Shown here piece by piece: positions 57,014 through 64,000 of a stretch of DNA of 64,000 nt. The stretch covers positions 1 to 64,000 of the forward strand of contig NZ_JAHLPR010000025.1 in the NCBI RefSeq assembly GCF_018918005.1. Direction: 5' to 3'. This stretch comes from Paenibacillus sp. MSJ-34 (GTDB taxonomy: Bacteria > Bacillota > Bacilli > Paenibacillales > Paenibacillaceae). Numbering within the stretch: the first letter of the stretch is position 1; each line of letters opens with the position of its first letter. Under the pieces are notes generated by a model, which did not search any database, was not told where the DNA came from, and saw only the letters and a program-made list of their open reading frames with translations. The position numbers were made by a program, and so were the translations under genes.

Positions 57014-57562
57014 ATGTCTCGTTCTTGGGAAAGAATGGTTCGCAAAAATACGCAAGCGGTTAACCGTGCGCGGAAGAAGCAAGGGAAAGGAACAATCACC
57101 ACGGCATCCAAGTCGGAATTCGATAAATTTTTGGGCCGCAGCATTATATTGCCTACGGTTTTGATCGGGTTTGCGCTGATGTACGCCGTGATGACGGCCG
57201 GCGTAACGCCGGAAACTTCGTCGACTCTCTATTGGGTTACGATCGGATTGTACATTTTGCTCGGGGTCACTTTTATATTCCGCCGGCCTTATTTGGCAGT
57301 CGGCAAATCATCGGTGATGACGCGCCGGCTGAATCGGGATCGCCGTTTAGAAGCGGGGCAAATCAAGCAAATTACGGTTCAGAAAGGTTATGTCGTCATT
57401 GAGCCGAGTATTAAAGGTTCTGCTTGGGTATTTTCGCGTTTGACGAACCGATACGACACGCAGGCGATGGCCGAACGGTTGGAGGAATTCGCCAAAGCCA
57501 ACAACGTGCCGTTCGAAAACAAAGAAAAGCGGGAAGATCAGGCGGAAGTAGAAGAAAAGTGA
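57014..57562 (+). CDS. Conserved two-TM membrane protein of unknown function
   Basis: Protein of 182 residues. A basic N-terminus (residues 1-40, MVRKNTQAVNRARKKQGKG) is followed by two membrane helices (about 45-66 and 73-92), a cytoplasmic domain with SSVMTRRLNRDRRLEAGQIK and ITVQKGYVVIEPSIKGSAW, and a charged Glu/Lys tail. The domain after the helices resembles a PH-like bacterial fold in its strand pattern, but this is a guess. AGGAGG lies upstream of the ATG. It precedes the HAD hydrolase by 48 bases and may be co-transcribed. Confidence 0.82.
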   Translation: MSRSWERMVRKNTQAVNRARKKQGKGTITTASKSEFDKFLGRSIILPTVLIGFALMYAVMTAGVTPETSSTLYWVTIGLYILLGVTFIFRRPYLAVGKSSVMTRRLNRDRRLEAGQIKQITVQKGYVVIEPSIKGSAWVFSRLTNRYDTQAMAERLEEFAKANNVPFENKEKREDQAEVEEK

Positions 57563-57609
57563 ACAACCTCTATATATAGAAGAAACTTGCGCAGGAAAGG
57601 GAGAGGAAC

Positions 57610-58404
57610 ATGGCCATTAAGGCGGTATTATTTGATTTGGACGACACGCTCTTGTGGGACGACCGCAGCGTACAGGAAGCGTTTGAAGCGACTTGCGAAG
57701 CTGCGCGGCAAAGCCATCCGGGCATCGATCCGTCGGAACTGGAGCAGGCGGTACGCACGGAGGCGAGAGCGTTATACGCAACGTACGATACGTTCCCGTT
57801 CACGCAGATGATCGGCATTAACCCGTTTGAAGCGTTATGGGGAAATTTTACGTCAGGGGAACAGCCGGAGTTCCGGAAGCTGCAGCAATTGGCACCGGCT
57901 TATCGCAAAGACGCGTGGACGCGCGGTTTGAAGGCGTTAGGCATCGATGACGCGGAGACAGGCGCAAAGCTTGCGGAGCGGTTCGCCGCCGAACGCAGAA
58001 CCCGTCCGTACGTATACGAAGAAACGTTCGCCGTATTGGATCAGTTGAAAGGCAGCTTCAAGCTGTTGCTGCTGACGAACGGTTCGCCCGATTTGCAGCA
58101 AGAAAAATTGGACGGCGTACCCGCATTAATTCCTTATTTCGATCATATCGTCATTTCCGGCTCGTTCGGCGAAGGCAAGCCTGCCGGCTCCATATTTAGA
58201 TATGCGATGGAAAAGCTCGACATCGAGCCGCATGAAGGCTTGATGGTTGGCGACAAGCTGACAACCGATATAAAAGGGGCTTTGGGAGTCGGCATGCCGG
58301 CGGTTTGGATCAATCGGAGAGGCGCCGTACGCAATGGCGAAATCGTCCCGGATTACGAAATTCGCCATCTATCCGAATTGCATCGAATTATCGCCGAACG
58401 ATAA
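57610..58404 (+). CDS. HAD-superfamily hydrolase (YsaA/Had-like)
   Basis: Protein of 264 residues. HAD motifs are FDLDDTLLWDD (nucleophile Asp), LLLLTNGSPDLQQEKL (motif II Thr), a Lys in GEGKPAGSIFRYAM, and GLMVGDKLTTDIKGALGVGM for the acidic pair. A helical cap lies between motifs I and II (about residues 20-90). It should be a phosphatase for a small phosphorylated metabolite; the substrate is unknown. GGGAGAGG is 8 bases before the ATG. A terminator follows. Confidence 0.92.
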   Translation: MAIKAVLFDLDDTLLWDDRSVQEAFEATCEAARQSHPGIDPSELEQAVRTEARALYATYDTFPFTQMIGINPFEALWGNFTSGEQPEFRKLQQLAPAYRKDAWTRGLKALGIDDAETGAKLAERFAAERRTRPYVYEETFAVLDQLKGSFKLLLLTNGSPDLQQEKLDGVPALIPYFDHIVISGSFGEGKPAGSIFRYAMEKLDIEPHEGLMVGDKLTTDIKGALGVGMPAVWINRRGAVRNGEIVPDYEIRHLSELHRIIAER

Positions 58405-58440
58405 CTTTCCGCCTTCCGAAGACGACATCTTCGAGCGTTT

Positions 58441-58476
58441 CCCGTTGTTCCGTTCGCGAATGACGGGTTTTTTTTT
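58441..58476 (+). terminator. Rho-independent terminator after the HAD gene
   Basis: Ten-base-pair stem with two G-T pairs (arms 58441-58450 and 58458-58467), a seven-base loop and nine T. Confidence 0.82.
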
Positions 58477-58590
58477 GAGCTTAACGGCATATTGATTCAA
58501 AAATGTCACAATTATATAACGAAAATGGCCCGACAGAGCCATTCGAAATCGGTACAATGGGTTATATAATAGCTGCAAGGGGGATAAACT

Positions 58591-59172
58591 GTGAGAAAAG
58601 TTATAGCCATATTGGCAAGTATGATGATTTTGCTCAGCGCTTGCGGAGGGGGCGGCAGCTCCAAGGGACTAGGCTGGGAAATCGGATCGTTTTCATTCAC
58701 GGATCAAACCGGGCAAACGTTCGGGAAAGACGATCTGGCCGGAAAGGTATGGATCGCCGATTTTGTGTTTACGAATTGCGTAACGGTTTGCTCGCCCATG
58801 ACGTTTAATATGACGGAATTGCAGAAACGCGCCAAAGCCGAAGGGTTGGAGCTCGAAATCGTATCGTTCAGCGTCGATCCGGAACGGGACAAGCCGGAAG
58901 TGTTGGAGCAGTTCGGAGGGAAGTTCGGCGTAGATTTTGCGAATTGGCATTTTCTGACCGGGTACTCGTTTGACGATATTAAACAATTCGCCAACACTTC
59001 GTTCAAAACAATCGTAGAAAGAGAAGCGGATTCCGATCAATTCATTCACGGAACTTCGTTCTTCCTCGTCAGCAAATCGGGCACGGTATATTCCCGGTAT
59101 AGCGGTGTAGAGGATGTGCCTTACGATCAAATGATCAAGGATATTAAAAAACTGAATAAAGCGAAATCGTAA
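58591..59172 (+). CDS. SCO-family lipoprotein (copper chaperone/thiol-disulfide)
   Basis: Protein of 193 residues. The signal peptide ends in a lipobox (LLSAC), so it is anchored outside. The thioredoxin-like SCO domain has the Cys pair CVTVC in VFTNCVTVCSPMTFNMTEL and the metal-ligand His in HGTSFFLV, the three residues required for copper binding. SCO proteins deliver copper to the CuA centre of cytochrome c oxidase. The start is GTG at 58591. The next gene encodes a YtkA-like lipoprotein, 30 bases downstream. Confidence 0.92.
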   Translation: MRKVIAILASMMILLSACGGGGSSKGLGWEIGSFSFTDQTGQTFGKDDLAGKVWIADFVFTNCVTVCSPMTFNMTELQKRAKAEGLELEIVSFSVDPERDKPEVLEQFGGKFGVDFANWHFLTGYSFDDIKQFANTSFKTIVEREADSDQFIHGTSFFLVSKSGTVYSRYSGVEDVPYDQMIKDIKKLNKAKS

Positions 59173-59202
59173 TTTGAGAACGGAACAAAGGATTGAGTTG
59201 GA

Positions 59203-59619
59203 GTGAAATTGCAAATCAGATGGATGTCTGCATTGATGCTTGTCATCGTTCTGCTGGCGGGCTGCGGGGCTCAGGATCAAGGAGCGGACCAAAACGGAAT
59301 GGATATGGGGGACGAATCGCTCGTACCGATCAAGGTGGAGATCCGTTTGAATCCGGAATCGTTTGCCGCCCAGGAAAAAGCGGTGATCGAGGCGAAGGTG
59401 ACGCAAGGCGGCGATCCCGTTGACGACGCGCGGGAAGTATTGTTCGAAATTTGGAGAGACGATCAGGAACAGCATGAGAAAATCGAGGGCAAGCATACGA
59501 AGGATGGCGTATACCAAATTGAGAAGCAGTTCGCCGAACCGGGACAATACCATGTGATCGCTCATGTGACCGCACGCGATATGCATTCGATGCCGCAAAA
59601 AAACTTTGAAGTGAAATGA
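59203..59619 (+). CDS. YtkA-like lipoprotein (paralogue)
   Basis: Protein of 138 residues. Signal peptide plus lipobox (VLLAGC) and a YtkA-like domain: LNPESFAAQEKAVIEAKVTQ, REVLFEIWRDDQEQHEKIEG, GVYQIEKQFAEPGQYHVIAH and VTARDMHSMPQK. It is a clear paralogue of the lipoprotein at 4693-5091, with the same EIWR-D-Q-E segment. Location next to the SCO gene supports a role in cytochrome oxidase or copper-related assembly (inference). The start is GTG 59203, overlapping a GGAG-containing leader. Confidence 0.88.
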   Translation: MKLQIRWMSALMLVIVLLAGCGAQDQGADQNGMDMGDESLVPIKVEIRLNPESFAAQEKAVIEAKVTQGGDPVDDAREVLFEIWRDDQEQHEKIEGKHTKDGVYQIEKQFAEPGQYHVIAHVTARDMHSMPQKNFEVK

Positions 59620-59623
59620 AATA

Positions 59624-59664
59624 AAAAAGCATGCCTGGATAAAACGCCCGGCATGCTTTTTCTC
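59624..59664. terminator. Bidirectional terminator
   Basis: Eleven-base-pair perfect stem (arms AAAAGCATGCC at about 59625-59635 and GGCATGCTTTT at 59650-59660) with T tracts on both sides, between the YtkA-like gene and the convergent mtnD. Confidence 0.88.
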
Positions 59665-59665
59665 A

Positions 59666-60205
59666 TTATTTTTGAAAACTCGGGTCCTCGTACGGATGCG
59701 CGATCCAACCTTCCGTTTCGATGAACAAGCGAACCGCGACAATTTGACGATTATCCATCAGCGTGAAAAAGTGCGGCGTACCTTCGGGTACGGAAATGAC
59801 ATCGCCCGCTTCCAGTTCCACATCGAAATAGCCGACATCGTCCGCGCCTTTAATGATGAAAATGCCCTTGCCCGCTGTGATGGCGCGCACTTCGTCTTCG
59901 GTATGGGTATGCACTTGCTCGAATTTTTTTAACAATTCGTCCAAATTCGGCGTAGCGTCGGACAGCGAAATAATATCCCACGTCGTATAACCGCGGCGGG
60001 CTGCCAAATCGCGAATTTCTTCATTGTATGTGGAGAGGATTTGATTTTTCTCCTCATCGCTCAAGACGAAGCGTTCCTGCAGTTCGGCAGGCAATTTATT
60101 TTTGTCCCAATGTTCGTAAAGCACTTCTTGACTCGTTAAAAATTCTCGTACATTATTTTCGCCTGAAATGCGTTCATTTGTATTCCGGATTCGAATTTCT
60201 GCCAA
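59666..60205 (-). CDS. mtnD: Acireductone dioxygenase
   Basis: Cupin enzyme of 179 residues in the methionine salvage pathway; it oxidises acireductone to the 2-keto acid precursor of methionine (Fe form). The metal site is visible as HTHTEDEVRAI (two His and Glu) and the final His in EGTPHFFTL. Length fits the family. No other mtn genes are in the window, but metH is divergent from it, so both genes produce methionine. The start is ATG 60205 with GAAGGGAT upstream. Confidence 0.95.
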   Translation of the reverse strand: MAEIRIRNTNERISGENNVREFLTSQEVLYEHWDKNKLPAELQERFVLSDEEKNQILSTYNEEIRDLAARRGYTTWDIISLSDATPNLDELLKKFEQVHTHTEDEVRAITAGKGIFIIKGADDVGYFDVELEAGDVISVPEGTPHFFTLMDNRQIVAVRLFIETEGWIAHPYEDPSFQK

Positions 60206-60359
60206 GCTAATCCCTTCTTTCCAAGTTAATTGATCGATATTATAGTTAATTATAGTGGATTTTACGGATGGTGTCGACTATTAATGCTTTTCTATTCATT
60301 CGTATTCTGGTAAACTAAGTCTTAACGTTTTGGCGGAGAGTGAAGGAGTTGTTGGAGAT

Positions 60360-63300
60360 TTGACGAAACCTAATCTGCAAGATCAAATAAAACGGAAAAT
60401 ATTAATTCTGGACGGTGCGATGGGCACGATGATTCAGCAAGAAAATTTGACTCCCGACGACTTCGGCGGAGAAGAATTGGAAGGCTGCAACGAAATGCTC
60501 GTTTTGACGCGTCCGGATGTCATTCAGCGGATTCACGAAGCGTATCTTCAAGCGGGCAGCGATATTATCGAGACGAATACGTTTGGGGCGACAAGCGTCG
60601 TTCTGGCCGAATACGGTTTGCAGGATCGCGCGGCAGAGATTAACCTTGCCGCAGCGAAGCTGGCGATCGCCGCCGTAGAGAAGTATTCCACGCCGGAATG
60701 GCCGCGTTATGCAGCCGGGGCGCTGGGACCGACGACGAAGACGCTGTCGGTAACCGGCGGCGTAACGTTCAAGGAACTGGAGGACAGCTATTACGAGCAA
60801 GCGCTCGCGCTCATCGAAGCCGGCGTGGATGCGCTGCTGCTGGAGACTTCGCAGGATACGCTTAACGTGAAAGCGGGCAGCATCGGCATTCGCCGCGCGT
60901 TTGAAACGGCTGGCCGCACGTTGCCGATTATGATCTCGGGGACGATCGAACCGATGGGCACGACGCTTGCGGGGCAAAATATCGAATCGTTCTACATTTC
61001 GCTTGAGCATTTAAACCCGATTTCCGTCGGATTGAACTGCGCGACAGGACCGGAATTTATGCGCGACCATATCCGTTCGTTATCGGAGATCGCGGGCACC
61101 GCGATCAGTTGTTACCCGAACGCGGGCCTCCCCGACGAGAACGGACATTACCACGAATCGCCGGAATCCCTTGCCAAAAAAATGGCCGCCTTCGCCGAGC
61201 AAGGCTGGTTAAATATCGCGGGAGGCTGCTGCGGAACGACGCCCGAACATATTCGCGTTCTTGCGGAGACGCTCTCGGCTTACAAGCCTCGATCGGAATT
61301 CGGCTCGCATCCGCCGGCCGTGTCCGGCATCGAAACGGTATACATCGAGAACGAAAACCGTCCGTATATGGTTGGAGAGAGAACGAACGTTCTCGGTTCG
61401 CGCAAATTTAAACGGTTGATTGCGGAAGGCAAATACGAAGAAGCGTCGGAAATCGCCCGGGCCCAGGTGAAGAGCGGGGCGCATGTGATCGACGTCTGTT
61501 TGCAGGATCCGGACCGGGACGAAGCGTCCGATATGAAGCAATTTTTGGAGCTTGTCGCGAAAAAAGTCAAGGTGCCGCTCGTCATCGACACGACCGACCC
61601 TTCCGTCATCGAGCTGGCGTTAACCTATTCGCAAGGGAAAGCGATCATTAACTCCATTAATCTTGAAGACGGTGAAGAAAAATTCGAAAGAGTCGTGCCG
61701 CTGATCCACAAGTACGGCGCGGCTGCGGTCGTCGGGACGATCGACGAGCGCGGACAGGCGATCACGCGCGAGGATAAGCTTGAAGTCGCCAAGCGATCGC
61801 ATGATTTGCTTGTGCATAAATACGGCATGAAGCCGGAAGACATCATTTTCGACCCGCTTGTATTTCCGGTCGGTACCGGAGACGAGCAATATATCGGTTC
61901 CGCGAAAGAAACGATCGAAGGCATTCGGCTCATTAAACAGGCGTTGCCGAAATGCCAAACGATTTTGGGAATTAGCAATATTTCGTTCGGCTTGCCGGAA
62001 GCCGGCCGCGAAGTGTTGAACTCGGTCTTTTTGTACGAATGTACGAAAGCCGGTCTGGATTACGCGATTGTAAACACGGAGAAGCTGGAACGGTACGCCT
62101 CCATACCCGAAGAGGAACGGAGACTGTCGGAAGCTCTGTTATACGACACGAACGACGATACGCTCGCCGCTTTCGTGGCGGCTTTTCGCGAGAAGAAAGT
62201 CGTCAAAAAAGAAAAAACGACGAATCTGACCTTGGAAGAGCGGCTTGCTTCCTATGTCGTCGAGGGAACGAAGGAAGGGCTCATTCCCGACTTGGAAGAG
62301 GCGCTTAAGAAATATACGGCGCTTGAAGTGATCAACGGACCGCTCATGGCCGGCATGGAAGAGGTCGGCCGGCTGTTTAACAATAACGAACTGATCGTGG
62401 CCGAGGTGCTGCAAAGCGCCGAGGTGATGAAAGCGTCGGTCGCGTTCCTCGAGCAATTCATGGAGAAGAACGAAACGAGCGTGAAAGGGAAAATATTGCT
62501 CGCAACGGTGAAAGGCGATGTCCACGATATCGGCAAAAACCTGGTGGAAATTATATTGTCCAACAACGGGTTTCAAATCGTGAATCTGGGGATCAAAGTG
62601 CCGCCGGAGCAATTGATCGAAGCGTACCGCAAGGAAAACCCGGACGCGATCGGTTTGTCCGGCTTGCTGGTCAAGTCGGCGCAGCAAATGGTAACGACCG
62701 CCCAAGACTTGCGCAATGCGGGCATCAAGGTCCCGATTTTGGTCGGCGGCGCCGCGCTGACGCGCAAATTTACGAAAACGCGCATTTTGCCGGAATACGA
62801 GGGCGCGGTATTGTATGCGAAAGATGCGATGGACGGCTTGGATATCGCCAATAAATTGATGGATCCGAAGCAGCGCGCAATCATGATGGAAGAAATCGAA
62901 GCCGCGCGGCAATCGGCGGGCGAAGAGGAAGTCGCCAAGAAGCCGCTCCCGGAACTGACGAGAGCCGTTCGTTCCGACGTGTCGCAGGATGTCCCGGTTT
63001 CCGTTCCGCCAGACTTGGACCGCCATATCTTGCGCGATTATCCGCTCGGGCACATTATCCCTTACGTCAATATGCAGATGCTGCTCGGGCATCATCTTGG
63101 CCTGCGCGGCTCGGTGGAGAAGTTGCTGGCCGCCGGCGATCCGAAAGCGCTCGAGTTGAAGGAAACGGTAGACGGCATGCTGCAGGAAGCGATGGCGAAA
63201 CATACGATACAGGCTCACGGAATGTACCGGTTCTTCCCTGCGCAATCTTCCGGCAACGATATTATTGTTTACGATCCGCAAGATCGGAGCAAAGTGCTTA

Positions 63301-63800
63301 AAACGTTCTCGTTCCCGCGTCAGCATGTGGAACCGTTCCTATGCTTGGCCGACTATTTGAAACCGATCGAGAGCGGCGTCATGGACTATGTCGGCTTTAT
63401 GGTCGTCACGGCGGGGCATGGAGTACGGGAACAAGCCAACGCGTTGAAGGAACAGGGAGATTACCTGCGCTCGCATGCGATTCAAGCTGTCGCTCTGGAA
63501 GTGGCCGAAGGCTTCGCCGAACGTTTGCATCATATGATGCGAGACATTTGGGGATTCCCGGATCCGCAAGATATGACGATGAAGCAGCGGCTTGGCGCGA
63601 GATACCGCGGCATGCGCGTATCGTTCGGTTATCCCGCCTGCCCGAATTTGGAAGACCAAGCTTTGCTGTTCGATTTAATGAAGCCGGACGATATCGGAGT
63701 TCATTTGACCGACGGATATATGATGGAGCCGGAAGCATCCGTATCCGCTATGGTGTTCGCCCATCCGCAGGCGCATTATTTCAATGTGGATAAGGCATAA
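60360..63800 (+). CDS. metH: Cobalamin-dependent methionine synthase
   Basis: Multidomain enzyme of 1146 residues. In order: homocysteine-binding domain with zinc cysteines (SVGLNCATGP and AGGCCGTTPE), a folate/pterin-binding domain (ERTNVLGSRKFKRLI, SINLEDGEEKF), the helical cap, the B12 domain (DVHDIGKNLVEIILSNNGF with the lower-ligand His) and a C-terminal AdoMet activation domain (MYRFFPAQSSGNDI, RYRGMRVSFGYPACPNLEDQ). It transfers a methyl group from methyl-tetrahydrofolate to homocysteine. The start is TTG 60360 (TTG 60330 is also open); AAGGAG lies 11 bases upstream of it. No SAM or B12 riboswitch was recognised in the 124-base gap to mtnD. Confidence 0.96.
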   Translation: MTKPNLQDQIKRKILILDGAMGTMIQQENLTPDDFGGEELEGCNEMLVLTRPDVIQRIHEAYLQAGSDIIETNTFGATSVVLAEYGLQDRAAEINLAAAKLAIAAVEKYSTPEWPRYAAGALGPTTKTLSVTGGVTFKELEDSYYEQALALIEAGVDALLLETSQDTLNVKAGSIGIRRAFETAGRTLPIMISGTIEPMGTTLAGQNIESFYISLEHLNPISVGLNCATGPEFMRDHIRSLSEIAGTAISCYPNAGLPDENGHYHESPESLAKKMAAFAEQGWLNIAGGCCGTTPEHIRVLAETLSAYKPRSEFGSHPPAVSGIETVYIENENRPYMVGERTNVLGSRKFKRLIAEGKYEEASEIARAQVKSGAHVIDVCLQDPDRDEASDMKQFLELVAKKVKVPLVIDTTDPSVIELALTYSQGKAIINSINLEDGEEKFERVVPLIHKYGAAAVVGTIDERGQAITREDKLEVAKRSHDLLVHKYGMKPEDIIFDPLVFPVGTGDEQYIGSAKETIEGIRLIKQALPKCQTILGISNISFGLPEAGREVLNSVFLYECTKAGLDYAIVNTEKLERYASIPEEERRLSEALLYDTNDDTLAAFVAAFREKKVVKKEKTTNLTLEERLASYVVEGTKEGLIPDLEEALKKYTALEVINGPLMAGMEEVGRLFNNNELIVAEVLQSAEVMKASVAFLEQFMEKNETSVKGKILLATVKGDVHDIGKNLVEIILSNNGFQIVNLGIKVPPEQLIEAYRKENPDAIGLSGLLVKSAQQMVTTAQDLRNAGIKVPILVGGAALTRKFTKTRILPEYEGAVLYAKDAMDGLDIANKLMDPKQRAIMMEEIEAARQSAGEEEVAKKPLPELTRAVRSDVSQDVPVSVPPDLDRHILRDYPLGHIIPYVNMQMLLGHHLGLRGSVEKLLAAGDPKALELKETVDGMLQEAMAKHTIQAHGMYRFFPAQSSGNDIIVYDPQDRSKVLKTFSFPRQHVEPFLCLADYLKPIESGVMDYVGFMVVTAGHGVREQANALKEQGDYLRSHAIQAVALEVAEGFAERLHHMMRDIWGFPDPQDMTMKQRLGARYRGMRVSFGYPACPNLEDQALLFDLMKPDDIGVHLTDGYMMEPEASVSAMVFAHPQAHYFNVDKA

Positions 63801-63818
63801 TAGGTACCATTAAGGCCC

Positions 63819-63927
63819 AAAACCTTCGAGAGACTCGCAAGTCGGTTCGTCGGGAAGTCTGCGGCGGCATAAGTGGCCAGAAGACTTGACGACATGCCCG
63901 TTACGCGCAAACTCGAAGGTTTTTTGC
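63819..63927 (+). ncRNA. Structured RNA element or elaborate terminator after metH
   Basis: A perfect 12-base-pair outer stem (AAAACCTTCGAG at 63819-63830 with CTCGAAGGTTTT at 63912-63923) closes an 81-base interior and is followed by T. Inside are a four-base-pair hairpin (GACT/AGTC, 63832-63843) and a longer arm (63849-63860 with 63882-63893, ten of twelve pairs). This multi-branched shape is more complex than a usual terminator. It may be a metH terminator, an rnz leader or a small RNA; no known family is recognised. Confidence 0.5.
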
Positions 63928-63953
63928 TGCGCGAGAGAAAGGAGGTCACGCGT

Positions 63954-64000
63954 ATGGAACTTTATTTTCTCGGTACGGGGGCGGGCATGCCGTCGCCGCA
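63954..64000 (+). CDS. rnz: Ribonuclease Z, 5' end only
   Basis: The window ends 47 bases into this gene. The start codon follows AAAGGAGG by nine bases and gives MELYFLGTGAGMPSP, the highly conserved start of RNase Z (metallo-beta-lactamase fold tRNA 3' processing endonuclease). Only the first 15 residues can be checked, and the catalytic His motif is beyond the edge. Confidence 0.85.
   Translation, partial: MELYFLGTGAGMPSP

Noticed and set aside
60206-60359. SAM or cobalamin riboswitch before metH
   Set aside because: The gap to the divergent mtnD is too short and lacks the conserved cores of either class.
62139-63326. Long minus-strand frame opposite metH (395 codons)
   Set aside because: No motifs or start signal; lies fully within the strongly supported metH frame.

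Overview
The window looks like a chromosomal segment of a spore-forming, low-to-mid GC Gram-positive of the Paenibacillus/Cohnella type (Paenibacillaceae). The evidence is gene content and order: a cotE - amidoligase - mutS - mutL - methyltransferase - miaA - hfq run, spoVK next to hflX, glnR-glnA, a divergent lexA/yneA pair followed by ynzC, YoaS/YozG/YoaT relatives side by side, strong Shine-Dalgarno sites, frequent TTG and GTG starts, and a DinR-type LexA operator set. No phage, plasmid, IS transposase, rRNA, tRNA or CRISPR array was seen.

Layout. 1-5.2 kb: a MacB/LolD-type ABC pair, a membrane protein fused to a cupredoxin domain, a 38-codon membrane peptide and a YtkA-like lipoprotein. 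5.2-14.7 kb: a MocR regulator; a TetR regulator plus alpha/beta hydrolase sharing an identical 14-bp palindrome; the relic of a sugar ABC permease; YoaT/YozG/YoaS relatives; and an efflux cluster (14-TM MFS pump, ABC ATPase, ABC permease, TetR regulator) with a 12-bp motif at both ends. 14.8-23 kb: YyaL-type protein, then an accessory group resembling antibiotic-modifying enzymes (a decayed GNAT/AAC(6')-like gene, a TmrB-like kinase, two APH-fold kinases, a nucleotidyltransferase, GrpB and a methyltransferase). 23-34.6 kb: a PD-(D/E)XK-like gene beside palindromic repeats, small conserved genes, a UvrA relic, a PadR-DUF1700-DUF4097 operon, carbonic anhydrase, M32 carboxypeptidase, a NitT/TauT-type ABC importer and an aromatic-acid-exporter-like protein.

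34.6-54.2 kb is core genome: spore coat (cotE), an amidoligase-family protein, mismatch repair (mutS, mutL), tRNA modification (miaA), hfq, a class A penicillin-binding protein, a lipoprotein cyclophilin, a DUF402 phosphatase, a DUF218 protein, spoVK, hflX, a PLP enzyme and the glnR-glnA nitrogen operon with a perfect GlnR box. 54.2-64 kb: a second palindromic repeat block and a second PD-(D/E)XK-like gene, the SOS pair lexA/yneA with four LexA boxes, ynzC, a HAD hydrolase, SCO and YtkA-like lipoproteins, acireductone dioxygenase (mtnD), cobalamin-dependent methionine synthase (metH), a long structured RNA/terminator and the start of rnz.

The most unusual feature is the repeated pairing of non-coding, nested-palindrome blocks with the 3' ends of two paralogous genes encoding a PD-(D/E)XK-like core plus a winged-helix-like tail. 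One of these genes has had its own 3' end copied in tandem into the adjacent DNA. Everything here was read by eye from sequence; family names rest on recognised motifs and not on database searches.
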